From: Caprella mutica
Lineage: Eukaryota > Arthropoda > Malacostraca > Amphipoda > Caprellidae
Direction of reading: 5' to 3'
DNA: 64,000 bases
NCBI GenBank assembly: GCA_947561585.1
Contig: CANNZV010000513.1
Location: 645,473-709,472, forward strand
Under the pieces are notes generated by a model. That model made no database searches. It saw only the letters and a list, made by a program, of their open reading frames with translations, and was not told the DNA's origin. Position numbers and translations under genes: made by a program. Shown one piece after another: positions 41,688 to 54,260 of this stretch (its first letter is position 1; every line of letters starts with the position of its first letter).

Positions 41688-41981
41688 AATGAATACCACA
41701 TGAATACCAAATGAATACCAAATGAATACCAAATGAATACCAAATGAATACCAAATGAATACCAAATGAATACCAAATGAATACCAAATGAATACCAAAT
41801 GAATACCAAATGAATACCAAATGAATACCAAATGAATACCAAATGAATACCAAATGAATACCAAATGAATACCAAATGAATACCAAATGAATACCAAATG
41901 AATACCAAATTAATACCAAATGAATACCAAATGAATACCAAATTAATACCAAATGAATACCAAATCCATGTGGTATTCATT
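41688..41981. repeat. 11-bp minisatellite with inverted end
   Basis: The unit is ATGAATACCAA, about 25 copies. The first unit variant ATGAATACCACATG (41689-41702) is exactly complementary to CATGTGGTATTCAT (41967-41980) at the far end, so the whole array is bounded by a 14-bp inverted repeat. Confidence 0.9.
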
Positions 41982-41984
41982 CAA

Positions 41985-42140
41985 GGATTCAAGGATTGGT
42001 AGTAAGGTAAGGATTGGTAGTAAGGTAAGGATTGGTAGTAAGGTAAGGATTGGTAGTAAGGTAAGGATTGGTAGTAAGGTAAGGATTGGTAGTAAGGTAA
42101 GGATTGGTAGTAAGGTAAGGATTGGTAGTAAGGTAAGGGA
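41985..42140. repeat. 18-bp minisatellite
   Basis: The unit is AAGGATTGGTAGTAAGGT, about eight near-identical copies, starting right after the 11-bp array. Confidence 0.95.
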
Positions 42141-42247
42141 ACTACACCGGGTATCGTTTTCCCCATCAATTATTGTGTCCCACTTGTTGTCTGTAAGTCA
42201 TTAGTATGGTAACTGTAATTAGTAAATACTTAGTAAAATGTTAATCT

Positions 42248-42390
42248 AGGGTAAGTTACGAGTTATCGTGCAGTTCCACATTATCGACCATGTAAGAAAA
42301 ATTCACAATATTACTTCTTTTTAGCTAAGTACTTTTTTTTCCTATATGATCGAAACTGCGTAACTGTCCGGTATCTCGTAACTTACCCTC
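42248..42390. mobile_element. MITE-A copy without core
   Basis: AGGGTAAGTTACGAGTTATC, GTGCAGTTCCACATTATCGA, CCATGTAAG at the left; TATATGATCGAAACTGCG, TAACTGTCCGGTATCTCG, TAACTTACCCT at the right. Confidence 0.85.
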
Positions 42391-43325
42391 AGTAGAATTT
42401 TCTTTTAATTCCTTTGAACAAATTAATTATTAATAAATAATAAATATTTTGTTCATTATTCTCTAAAGAAAACTTTGTAATATTAATAAATTATTTTGGA
42501 GTGGATTAGTAAGTTAATTTTTCATATTATTTTATTAAACATGTTAGAGAAAAATAAGGCTTGTTTGTCATTATTGATAATAAAAATTATTATACACAAT
42601 TTTATTTTTACCAACAAAAACAAAGAAACTGATAAAATATAAATAAAAAAATTATATTAAATTATAAAATATATTGAAACTTTCGTTGTTTACTTATAAA
42701 TAAAATAATGGTAGAAATATCCGTAGATTGTTTTGGTATTAGAACCAGCCACTTATAAACTACCTAGGCATATTTTCCGTACAATTTACCGATTTCAAGG
42801 TATCTTAAGATTGCACTGCGCGTTTTTAGGATCCTGAAATAGTGCGGCCATCTCGAGATTGCGCAAGTCAGGTGCTCAGATACTCTATTTTAGTTGTATA
42901 GCGTGGCCGAACTTTACGTCCACGAGATGCTTTATTTTGTACTATAAAGTGTTTAGTCTCAGTATTTGACATTACCTATGTATATTTTCGTGGATTGAGG
43001 CGCTTGTGATCATGACCTGTCTTCACGAAGAGATTTCGAGTAGGCATAAGTTTACGTGTCACCTGGAGGTGCAGGGTGACACTTGAGGTCTTACCCGTTG
43101 TGGCTGGTGGTCTGACTTCGATCGGGTTAGATGCCTGTCGACAAGGCTGTGATAAGCCGCATTTTTAAGTCTCTGGTTGATACACGCAGCGGTCAAACGT
43201 TAGTTAACGTCCGGGTGGTTGGTGAAAAATCTTGCGCCAGTGGGTGCGTACAATTATTATAATTATTAATAATAATTGTTATTGTATATCATTGGAAACG
43301 TCTTTTGAAAGCGAAGCCATTTGTT
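42391..43325. other. AT-rich then higher-GC stretch, no gene assigned
   Basis: From about 42815 a FAM-H relative occurs (CTGCGCGTTTTTAG, ATCTCGAGATTGCGC). 42900-43240 has noticeably higher GC but no long frame. Confidence 0.4.
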
Positions 43326-43532
43326 ATGGCTGACTCTAACCAAGGCTTCGACTGTCGTCCTCCTTTGCAACTGTTGGGTCTTCCTTTGTCAGTTTTGCAG
43401 TTGATGGGCTGGCAAAACTGGGAGATGATTGCCTCCTTGGTGGTGATGTATTTGATCACAGGGAGGAGTTATGGTGCACCGAAAAGCGATTCGAAGTGGT
43501 CTACACAGTGGGGGAACCCTCAACCGATGTAG
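43326..43532 (+). CDS. Possible short coding exon, unknown product
   Basis: An ATG-started frame of 68 codons (MADSNQGFDCRPPLQLLG...) contains a hydrophobic stretch WEMIASLVVMYLI. Its stop overlaps a good splice donor (TA, then GTGAGTACC at 43531). A good acceptor with a branch-like TACTAAT lies at 43594-43620 (GGTTTCCTGCATTGCAG). Splicing the two would stop three codons later. I do not recognise a family. It may be a fragment of an unknown mobile element or chance. Confidence 0.2.
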   Translation: MADSNQGFDCRPPLQLLGLPLSVLQLMGWQNWEMIASLVVMYLITGRSYGAPKSDSKWSTQWGNPQPM

Positions 43533-44020
43533 TGAGTACCTTATAATCGTTAGACGTAATAAACGTTTAGAAGCCTCAGTTTCGACGCGTACTTCTACTA
43601 ATGGGGTGGTTTCCTGCATTGCAGCACCTGTTGAGATCACAGACCAAGATTCTACTGCCAGGTTCGCTGATGGACGCACTGGCGTAGGTTTTCAGGGGAT
43701 TCGGTGAAGCTACAAACGAGAGTTGACGAGTGTTAAAAAACTCGAAAAAGATTTTGATGGTTGTTTTACAACAAATGACAGTTATCTTTCAGAAATATGA
43801 TTATTTTACAACAAGTGATAATTGTTTCAAAACGAATAATGGTTATTCATGCTAAATGATGGTTGCTTACGAGTTGTTTCTATCAAACCAATAATAATGA
43901 AATCAAATGATTGAAATGACATATTTGTTATTGTCATCTTCGATATTAATCTAACATGAAAATAAATTGAGGGCGAACGTGCTGTAAAGTCCTAGTGTAT
44001 CTTAAAGCATATACCCTTCC
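43533..44020. other. No feature assigned
   Basis: It holds the possible 3' splice site mentioned for the preceding frame and an AT-rich stretch with weakly repeated ACAACAAATGA words. Confidence 0.4.
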
Positions 44021-44795
44021 TGCTAAGTAGCAAAGCAGTTACACTCACTGGTAAGTAGCAAAGCAGTTACACTCACTGGTAAGTAGCAAAGCAGTAACAC
44101 TGACTGGTAAGTAGCGAAGCAGTTACACTGACTGGTAAGTAGCAAAGCAGTTACACTGACTGATAAGTAGCAAAGCAGTTACACTGACTGGTAAGTAGCG
44201 AAGCAGTTACACTGACTGATAAGTAGCAAAGCAGTTACACTGACTGGTAAGTAGCAAAGCAGTTACACTGACTGGTAAGTAGCGAAGCAGTTACACTGAC
44301 TGGTAAGTAGCAAAGCAGTTACACTGACTGGTAAGTAGCGAAGCAGTTACACTGACTGGTAAGTAGCGAAGCAGTTACACTGACTGGTAAGTAGCAAAGC
44401 AGTTACACTGACTGGTAAGTAGCGAAGCAGTTACACTGACTGGTAAGTAGCGAAGCAGTTACACTGACTGGTAAGTAGCGAAGCAGTTACACTGACTGGT
44501 AAGTAGCAAAGCAGTTACACTGACTGGTAAGTAGCGAAGCAGTTACACTGACTGGTAAGTAGCAAAGCAGTTACATTGACTGGTAAGTAGCGAAGCAGTT
44601 ACACTGACTGGTAAGTAGCGAAGCAGTTACACTGACTGGTAAGTAGCGAAGCAGTTACACTGACTGGTAAGTAGCGAAGCAGTTACACTCACTGGTAAGT
44701 AGCAAAGCAGTTACACTGACTGGTAAGTAACGAAGCAGTTACACTGTCTGGTAAGTAGCAAAGCAGTTACACTGACTGGTAAGTAGCGAAGTAGC
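44021..44795. repeat. 28-bp minisatellite
   Basis: The unit is AAGCAGTTACACTGACTGGT plus AAGTAGCG or AAGTAGCA, about 27 copies. Each unit contains the dyad CAGTTACACTG. The A/G variants are interspersed. Confidence 0.95.
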
Positions 44796-44937
44796 TTCGT
44801 TTCCATTCACAGGTACAACTTCCCTAGCGTAATTAGTCCAAACGGTCAAAGTTCACTCGTTCAAACCTCCAGAAGAAGATTTGCTAAAGTCCTAAGTGCT
44901 TTTTTATTGCAGAGATCCTTAAATTATATATTGCCTA

Positions 44938-44974
44938 GGGGGGGGGGGGGATTACTTAAAGGCCCCCCCCCTTA
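44938..44974. other. Facing poly-G and poly-C runs
   Basis: About 13 G, a 14-base spacer (ATTACTTAAAGG) and about 10 C, which can pair as a hairpin. A similar pair lies at 62889-62930. Confidence 0.8.
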
Positions 44975-45551
44975 AGTACTTATTTCTCTTTTCAATGCAA
45001 ATAAAACAACAAACCAATTCAAATTTGGTTCTATATTTTTATTATAATATATAATTCCAGATATTTTTTGTACTTTTTTTCTACCCTCATAGCTCCAAGC
45101 GAAGAAAAAGAAAGTGATTAGTGTGACGAATTGGAAAGAGTAACAAAGATGATAGTCATACCAAGATACCATATAGGGTGTCGTAAATCACTCTAAAAGA
45201 AACATTAGGTGCTGAAAAGTGTACCGTAATACCTAATTATAATTAGATTTACTATAACTGCAAATAAAGATCACCACCTTGTTCTTCTATTGAATCTACT
45301 CAATCTAATAGAAAGGTCGGAGAGTGACGGTTGAGTGTTAATAATTCTTATATAATTAATTACTAAGCAAATACTTGATCAGTTTCTTTTCTGTTAACTG
45401 TTACATGTTATATAACCTTAGCTCTACCAAATTAAAATTAAAGTAGAAGGGACTTTAAAGAAAGTAGCACCTAGAAAGTAAAATAAATAAGTTAGGATTG
45501 TGAAAAAGTTAACTTTACAATATTTCTCTTGAATGGTTTGCTCAAAAACAT
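44975..45551. other. AT-rich stretch, no gene
   Basis: No coding signal. Confidence 0.5.
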
Positions 45552-45700
45552 TTATGGTGGGGCTATAGAAGATTAAGAGGGTATGTTATGGTGGGGCCAT
45601 AGAAGATTAAGAGGGTAAGTTATGGTGGGGCTATAGAAGATTAAGAGGGTAAGTTATGGTGGGGCCATAGAAGATTAAGAGGGTAAGTTATGGTGGGGTC
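45552..45700. repeat. 34-bp tandem repeat
   Basis: The unit is TATGGTGGGGCTATAGAAGA plus TTAAGAGGGTAAGT, about 4.4 copies. Confidence 0.95.
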
Positions 45701-45985
45701 ACTTAATTACACTATGGCACCACAATAGTACATTAGTGATGGCTAACTTTAGACTACACAAAATTAGATGTGAGTGTTTGGTTGATGTGTAGTTAATTAA
45801 AAGGATTTATTGCTAACAATGAGTGTGTCTTAAAACAAAAATAGAGGATTTGAAGAGAAGTCAAACACTGAATACGGAGCACTCCATAACAACATTCATT
45901 CTATGTGGTATTTGTAATCAATATGTACTTTTTAGTAAGATAGTTACAGCTAGAGTGGTTTCAAGTGTTTGGCTACTATTTGGAA

Positions 45986-46139
45986 TGGGGGAACTTACGA
46001 ATTATCGCACAGTTACACATTTGCGATCATATAAGAAAAAGATATTTAATTTAACATTTAAACTATATATATCCGACTATATATTTTTTCGTATATGATC
46101 GCAAGAGTGTAACTGTCCAATAATTGGCAAGTTCCCCCA
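45986..46139. mobile_element. MITE-A copy without core
   Basis: GGGGGAACTTACGAATTATC, GCACAGTTACACATTTGCGA, TCATATAAGAAAAAG at the left pair with CGTATATGATCGCAAGAG, TAACTGTCCAATAATTGG, CAAGTTCCCCC at the right. Confidence 0.85.
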
Positions 46140-46462
46140 GAGCACAGAAGCCATTGGTAATAAGATGGTTAAGGTATTAGAGACTGTGGTTACCTTCACA
46201 AGGTGCATCTTACACTTTTACGACCAAACTTGCCTTCCAAAGACCAAACTTGGGTGATATTCTCGCACGCAAAGAAACTATAGTCTCCGCATTTACTGAA
46301 TCACTTCTTTAATAATCTATACACCACAAAATTACCATATACACCACCACAAAATGGTCATATATGCTGCCATAATGTACCATATCCTATATAGTTATAT
46401 AATGTTGGAATACATATGTACCGTATATCTATCAACGAAGAAGAATTTCGACGAACAGTCGC

Positions 46463-46704
46463 TAAATTTACAATCGGCAGATCGTCTGTTTTTGTCCATT
46501 ACGGTAAATATTGATGGTATTTTATCGTAAAATATCATAATAAAGACATTATCCTCAGGATTTTTTGTAGGGGATGTCCGACGAAAGACGATAGACTAAA
46601 AGTGTTTTTAATTTATGATAAATTACTATTGTATTTTTGTCTAATCATTTATTGTCGTAGATAGATGATCTTTTTATCATCGATTATAATCACCGATAGA
46701 GAAC
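46463..46704 (+). mobile_element. FAM-E copy 5
   Basis: This is a full-length copy from AAATTTACAATCGGCAGATC to ATCACCGATAGAG with the TTTTTTGTAGGGGATG variant. Confidence 0.75.
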
Positions 46705-47266
46705 TATACTATTCCAATTCATGACAAATTTATAAATGTTCTGCTCTCCTTCTCTTCAATTACTAAATGCATTTAATTTATTCTTCTTCTGACAAATGCC
46801 ATGAATCTTCAATTTAGAATAAATTAAATCTATTTCCTTCTCGAGAGCAATATTCCTTCTGCATGACTTGCATTTTTAAATTACGATAGATAACATATTA
46901 CCAAGCTATGTAGAATAATTCTAACTATATATTATATATAAAATGTAAAACAGATTGATATTGTATAGAAACTGTTATTTTTCATTCTGAGAATTGCTAT
47001 ACATAATTTCCTTATCTTTATAAGGATATCACCTGTCTGTCCGTCTGTCACGCTTTGAGTAATGTTCAGTAATGTTCTATTAATGATTTCATTGACTAAA
47101 TAAGAAATTATTATGAATCTACAGTGTTAGTTTTTATGAACTCTTTACAAGCTCTGTCATTGGATTCATGTACTCTATGCTATAGTCTATATAGTAGTCA
47201 TTATTCAATTAATAACTTTAGCTAAATCTGAGGGACCAGAAGTGTGGTTAGTTGAATGAGCTAAAT
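46705..47266. other. AT-rich stretch, no gene
   Basis: No feature seen. Confidence 0.5.
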
Positions 47267-50200
47267 GAATATTGATACTATGAGATCACGTTATTCTTAA
47301 CGGGAAAGTACACTAGTTACAAATATTGATTCTAATGACAGCACGTTACTCTTAACGGGCAAGTACACTAGTTACAAATATTGATTCTAATGACAGCACG
47401 TTACTCTTAACGGGTAAGTACACTAGTTACTAATATTGATACTATTGAGAACCCGTTATTCTTAACGGGAAAGTACACTAGTTACAAATATTGATTCTAA
47501 TGACAGCACGTTACTCTTAACGGGCAAGTACACTAGTTACAAATATTGATTCTAATGACAGCACGTTACTCTTAACGGGCAAGTACACTAGTTACATTTA
47601 TTGATTCTAATGACAGCACGTTATTCTTAACGGGAAAGTACACTAGTTACAAATATTGATTCTAATGACAGCACGTTATTCTTAACGGGCAAGTACACTA
47701 GTTGCAAATATTGATACCATTGAGAACACGTTATTCTTAACGGGAAAGTACACTAGTTACAAATATTGATTCTAATGACAGCACGTTATTCTTAACGGGC
47801 AAGTACACTAGTTGCAAATATTGATACTATTGAGAACACGTTATTCTTAACGGGAAAGTACACTAGTTACAAATATTGATTCTAATGACAGCACGTTATT
47901 CTTAACGGGCAAGTACACTAGTTACAAATATTGATTCTAATGACAGCACGTTATTCTTAACGGGCAAGTACACTAGTTGCAAATATTGATACTATTGAGA
48001 ACACGTTATTCTTAACGGGAAAGTACACTAGTTACAAATATTGATTCTAATGACAGCACGTTATTCTTAACGGGCAAGTACACTAGTTGCAAATATTGAT
48101 ACTATTGAGAACACGTTATTCTTAACGGGAAAGTACACTAGTTACAAATATTGATTCTAATGACAGCACGTTACTCTTAACGGGTAAGTACACTAGTTAC
48201 TAATATTGATTCTAATGACAGCACGTTATTCTTAACGGGCAAGTACACTAGTTACAAATATTGATTCTAATGACAGCACGTTATTCTTAACGGGCAAGTA
48301 CACTAGTTGCAAATATTGATACTATTGAGAACACGTTATTCTTAACGGGAAAGTACACTAGTTACAAATATTGATTCTAATGACAGCACGTTATTCTTAA
48401 CGGGCAAGTACACTAGTTGCAAATATTGATACTATTGAGAACACGTTATTCTTAACGGGAAAGTACACTAGTTACAAATATTGATTCTAATGACAGCACG
48501 TTATTCTTAACGGGTAAGTACACTAGTTACTAATATTGATACTATTGAGAACCCGTTATTCTTAACGGGAAAGTACACTAGTTACAAATATCGATTCTAA
48601 TGACAGCACGTTACTCTTAACGGGCAAGTACACTAGTTACAAATATTGATTCTAATGACAGCACGTTATTCTTAACGGGAAAGTACACTAGTTACAAATA
48701 TTGATACTATTGAGAACACGTTATTCTTAACGGGTAAGTACACTAGTTACAAATATTGATACTATTGAGAACCCGTTATTCTTAACGGGAAAGTACACTA
48801 GTTACAAATATCGATTCTAATGACAGCACGTTACTCTTAACGGGTAAGTACACTAGTTACAAATATTGATTCTAATGACAGCACGTTACTCTTAACGGGC
48901 AAGTACACTAGTTACAAATATTGATTCTAATGACAGCACGTTATTCTTAACGGGAAAGTACACTAGTTACAAATATTGATACTATTGAGAACACGTTATT
49001 CTTAACGGGTAAGTACACTAGTTACAAATATTGATACTATTGAGAACCCGTTATTCTTAACGGGAAAGTACACTAGTTACAAATATCGATTCTAATGACA
49101 GCACGTTACTCTTAACGGGTAAGTACACTAGTTACAAATATTGATTCTAATGACAGCACGTTATTCTTAACGGGTAAGTACACTAGTTACAAATATTGAT
49201 TCTAATGACAGCACGTTATTCTTAACGGGCAAGTACGCTAGTTACAAATATTGATTCTAATGACAGCACGTTACTCTTAACGGGCAAGTACACTAGTTAC
49301 ATTTATTGATTCTAATGACAGCACGTTATTCTTAACGGGAAAGTACACTAGTTACAAATATTGATTCTAATGACAGCACGTTACTCTTAACGGGCAAGTA
49401 CACTAGTTACATTTATTGATTCTAATGACAGCACGTTATTCTTAACGGGAAAGTACACTAGTTACAAATATTGATACTATTGAGAACACGTTATTCTTAA
49501 CGGGCAAGTACGCTAGTTACAAATATTGATTCTAATGACAGCACGTTACTCTTAACGGGCAAGTACACTAGTTACATTTATTGATTCTAATGACAGCACG
49601 TTATTCTTAACGGGTAAGTACACTAGTTACAAATATTGATTCTAATGACAGCACGTTACTCTTAACGGGTAAGTACACTAGTTACTAATATTGATTCTAA
49701 TGACAGCACGTTATTCTTAACGGGCAAGTACACTAGTTACAAATATTGATTCTAATGACAGCACGTTATTCTTAACGGGCAAGTACACTAGTTGCAAATA
49801 TTGATACCATTGAGAACACGTTATTCTTAACGGGAAAGTACACTAGTTACAAATATTGATTCTAATGACAGCACGTTATTCTTAACGGGCAAGTACACTA
49901 GTTGCAAATATTGATACTATTGAGAACACGTTATTCTTAACGGGAAAGTACACTAGTTACAAATATTGATTCTAATGACAGCACGTTATTCTTAACGGGC
50001 AAGTACACTAGTTACAAATATTGATTCTAATGACAGCACGTTATTCTTAACGGGCAAGTACACTAGTTGCAAATATTGATACTATTGAGAACACGTTATT
50101 CTTAACGGGAAAGTACACTAGTTACAAATATTGATTCTAATGACAGCACGTTACTCTTAACGGGTAAGTACACTAGTTACTAATATTGATTCTAATGACA

Positions 50201-51111
50201 GCACGTTATTCTTAACGGGTAAGTACACTAGTTACTAATATTGATTCTAATGACAGCACGTTATTCTTAACGGGCAAGTACACTAGTTGCAAATATTGAT
50301 ACTATTGAGAACACGTTATTCTTAACGGGAAAGTACACTAGTTACAAATATCGATTCTAATGACAGCACGTTACTCTTAACGGGTAAGTACACTAGTTAC
50401 AAATATTGATTCTAATGACAGCACGTTATTCTTAACGGGAAAGTACACTAGTTACAAATATTGATTCTAATGACAGCACGTTATTCTTAACGGGCAAGTA
50501 CACTAGTTGCAAATATTGATACTATTGAGAACACGTTATTCTTAACGGGAAAGTACACTAGTTACAAATATTGATTCTAATGACAGCACGTTATTCTTAA
50601 CGGGCAAGTACACTAGTTACAAATATTGATTCTAATGACAGCACGTTATTCTTAACGGGCAAGTACACTAGTTGCAAATATTGATACTATTGAGAACACG
50701 TTATTCTTAACGGGAAAGTACACTAGTTACAAATATTGATTCTAATGACAGCACGTTATTCTTAACGGGCAAGTACACTAGTTGCAAATATTGATACTAT
50801 TGAGAACACGTTATTCTTAACGGGAAAGTACACTAGTTACAAATATTGATTCTAATGACAGCACGTTATTCTTAACGGGCAAGTACACTAGTTGCAAATA
50901 TTGATACTATTGAGAACACGTTATTCTTAACGGGAAAGTACACTAGTTACAAATATCGATTCTAATGACAGCACGTTACTCTTAACGGGTAAGTACACTA
51001 GTTACAAATATTGATTCTAATGACAGCACGTTATTCTTAACGGGAAAGTACACTAGTTACAAATATTGATTCTAATGACAGCACGTTATTCTTAACGGGC
51101 AAGTACGCTAG
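47267..51111. repeat. 55-bp satellite array, two interleaved monomer types
   Basis: About 70 monomers of AAATATTGATTCTAATGACA, GCACGTTATTCTTAACGGGC, AAGTACACTAGTTAC. Type A has GATTCTAATGACAGCACG; type B has GATACTATTGAGAACACG or ...CCCG. Type B is nearly always preceded by GTTGC or GTTAC and followed by CGGGAAAG, and A/B order repeats in blocks (A-B and A-A-B), so higher-order units exist. Variants with CCCGTTATTCTTAACGGG have a 7-bp stem around TTCT. There is no coding frame and no unique spacers. Confidence 0.97.
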
Positions 51112-51890
51112 AAACAAGGACTTTAATTTCTAAGAAGGTGTACTAAACTTCAATATAACGAATCAAAAGCCAAAAGAAAAGGGTCCGAATCACCGAGAGG
51201 CGACCAGACACTTTAACAGTCACAGCCCAGAACGTAAGAGCTGCAAAGTTTCGCTAATGCAACATTCAAATTCAAAGTTGCATCGAACTCTGGCTACTTA
51301 CTTCAGTTGTCTGCCATCTATAAATCATCAGAACGGAAGATACGCATCTGGAATCAAAGCCAAACCCACGGGGGGTATAAGGCCCAGTCCAGCACATCCA
51401 AGATCGTAAATTGTGTTCGGTGGGCAGAGGGATGAAGATTTATGAGACGAAATTCAAAGCCCCGGTCTCATGATGGTCATCCTCACGAATATTCGCTGCA
51501 ATTGGATTGCAAAGTCCTACTCTCCGTGGGGAATTTGTGACTGTGAATTATGCAAATCATTGCCAACGACTGTGAAACATTGGCCAGCTGGTGGTGCTAA
51601 ATGTCTGTGCTAGAGGAGGCAATTGCTAATCAAAAGTTTAAATTATGATGAAGAGACAATCAAAGGTTTTTGCAATTGAAGTCGGTTCATTTAAAAGTGT
51701 TACAGTAACTACAATTTGACATATTCTTTAATTCTAATCTTTGATGAATGGTGTAGTTGCATGGAACAAATGGCTGACAGTTTGCTGAAGCCTCAAATGA
51801 CATTGAAAGCATTTATGAAGGATTTACTTGGAGCATCACGTCGCAAGTTATAATCTTGTTTGAAACTACCACCCGAGTTACTGTGAACGG
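51112..51890. other. Single-copy stretch, no gene assigned
   Basis: The part from 51170 to 51600 has balanced composition and is not repeated in the window. No exon was recognised. Confidence 0.4.
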
Positions 51891-51894
51891 AGCA

Positions 51895-52088
51895 GTGGGA
51901 GTAGATGGGGAGTAGATGGGGAGTTGATAGGGAGTAGATAGGGAGTGGATAGGGAGTTGATAGGGAGTTGATAGGGAGTTGATAGGGAGTTGATAGGGAG
52001 TTGAAAGGGAGTTGATAGGGAGTAGATAGGGAGTTGATAGGGAGTAGATAGGGAGTAGATAGGGAGTTGATAGGGAGTGCATAGGGTG
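51895..52088. repeat. 11-bp minisatellite
   Basis: The unit is GGGAGTTGATA with AGTAGATA and AGTGGATA variants, about 17 copies. Confidence 0.9.
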
Positions 52089-52297
52089 AGTGGGGGTGAT
52101 AGGGACTGAAAGAGAAATTACTAGGATTAAAGGGAAGGCAACTCTAAGGTTAGAAATTAAAAAGGTTACTGCCACTAAGAATATAGTTTTAAAATTAATA
52201 TTCATTTTAGGATAACGTTTTTGAGGTTACTAACTCATTGATTGGCTATGGAGATTGACCAATAAGTGTTAAGTTGGGCGTGTCGCTTCTGAACTCA

Positions 52298-52345
52298 CCA
52301 GTGTGCAGTGTAACAAACTAGCAGATACAACAAACTACATATACA
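52298..52345. repeat. FAM-G partial copy
   Basis: GTGTGCAGTGTAACAAACTA, GCAGATACAACAAACTACAT matches the right half of the family. Confidence 0.6.
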
Positions 52346-53189
52346 TTTATCTATGTGGAGAGTTTTAAATTTTAATTATTTGAAATGCAATTAAATTCAA
52401 CTCATAACCATATGCAAAGAGAAGGAGGCAACAGGGGGCGGAACACTAAGAGTTTTGAGCTCCACCCCCTGTAGGCTCCTCCTCCTATATAGCTTTTTAG
52501 CTGACCAATCAGAGAAGATTTATCGCTAAAGCATTATCCGTACAAACATTATCCTGTATCGGTAGAGACAGTATCTCAAAAACCTTATGCGCTCTTTACT
52601 ATATTTTAAAAATCTTAGACTGAAGAAAACAATCAACCTCTAGAAATAATTTACTTTTTTATAAACAGTAAATCTTCAAGTTATGCATAGTAAATACAGT
52701 GAATGCTATCAACATGGGTGATAATTATAACAAATATTAATAATTTCAGAACTAGTTACCTAATAAAATGTAGTCTGGTTACCAACAAATCACTTCATTA
52801 AAACCAGTTTTATTTGATGTTTACTAAATGTAAATGAAATCCGGTAGTATGCGGTGGAATTTACCAAGAACCCTAAATTGTCTTCACTCTCTCTCTTTAA
52901 CACTGACAACACCTCTAACACCTGACAACAGGTGTGGTTATTTTGTTAATTAAAGGTGTGAAGAACTAATACCTAATTACGGACCTTAAACTTCTTACTT
53001 TAAAAATACCGGAAACTGCAATGGACTGCATTATTTACGCTTTGTTGTTTGTTGGTTTCATCTTACTGTTTACTACTTGTCTACTTGAAATAATGATTTG
53101 TAAAATTCTTTTTAACTTTATTGGTTTGCCATCACTAAATTTTCTAATTTTGACTTTTTTTATTTTTATTTCATGCAACTGAAAAAAAG
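52346..53189. other. Intergenic stretch with CACCTG cluster
   Basis: No gene. Near 52848-52864 CGGTGGAATTTACC matches the inverted FB-1 unit. At 52905-52935 CACCTCTAACACCTG is followed by ACAACAGGTGTGG. ACTGCAATGGACTGCATT at 53018 resembles the stretch before FAM-E copy 2. Confidence 0.4.
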
Positions 53190-53356
53190 TCAATCGTCAG
53201 ATTGTCTGTTATTGTCCATTACGGTAAATATTGATGGTATTTTTCATCATTTCAAAGACTATAAATGAAGATAGCAGATTATAAATGTTTTTAATTGATT
53301 ATAAATTACTATTGTATTTTGGTCTAATCATTTATTGTCGTAGATAGATGATCTTT
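53190..53356 (+). mobile_element. FAM-E copy 6, internally deleted
   Basis: CAGATTGTCTGTTATTGTCC, then ATTACGGTAAATATTGATGG, and after a gap TAAATTACTATTGTATTTTG, GTCGTAGATAGATGATC. Confidence 0.7.
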
Positions 53357-54260
53357 TATTCTAGTTCACAATCACAACTGAAAATGGAAGATCGGTCACT
53401 ATAACTTTATGTATTGTGTATGGTTATAGCATTCTATAGCCCATTACTATAGTGGTTATAAGTTACTATAATGGCTATAAGTTTCTATAGTGCCTATAAG
53501 TTACTATAGCTGTAGGCATGGGTAATAGGATATTTTTGCAACTTCTCTCCACTCAGAGAAGGATATGGCTAATCTCTTCCGGTGAAACAGAAGGAATTGC
53601 TTCCTATGCCTCCTCCAGAGGGTACTATTCCCTTTGTAAAGTTTGTGTTTTGTTATGTTTTGAATAGCAGGAAAATGTGAATGGTGTTAGTTGTTAATTA
53701 AATCAATATACAATTTATTTATTTAATTTATCATTCGTTTACATTTTCTCCAGATGATACTGATTTGTAAGATTGAAATTAATAATTCATTGTTAATTAT
53801 GAACTTGTCCAAAACACAATTATGGTTTCACTTATTTTTAAAAATAAAATCTGTGAAATATAATTTTACTTGATTTGAATTAACTCCTAAAATATCCTGA
53901 ATAAAATATAAAATCTTCTCCAATTACTTCATTTAATTATTTAAAGCATCAATTATATATTACTATTACACACTAAGTCAGTAATTAGTTGTACAAACAC
54001 TCTGTACTTACAAACAAAGTGGAATAACCTCAACTTGGGATAATTTGGCTATGGTTGAAGACCTAATTTTTTTGGTATTTTCCAGGCATGCATTTGACAT
54101 GTGGTAAGGTGCACACCCCTTCTATGATTATGGTGTGCAGTTTCTTCTATGATTATCGTGTGTTAACCATCCTAAAGGTACTCGTTATACCTGCATGTGT
54201 TCTCAGTCTAACATCAAAACAGTAATTGAAAGCACGTGGTGTGCCTGACTGAAACCTGCT
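53357..54260. other. AT-rich stretch, no gene
   Basis: A short, irregular repeat of CTATAAGTTACTATAG words lies at 53440-53515. Nothing else is recognised. Confidence 0.45.

Noticed and set aside
47267..51111. Possible CRISPR-like array
   Set aside because: There are no unique spacers; the full 55-bp monomer repeats, and the setting is a eukaryotic genome.
47267..51111. CENP-B box in the 55-bp monomer
   Set aside because: TTCTTAACGGG looks similar but does not meet the nTTCGnnnnAnnCGGGn pattern (TTCG and the required A are absent).
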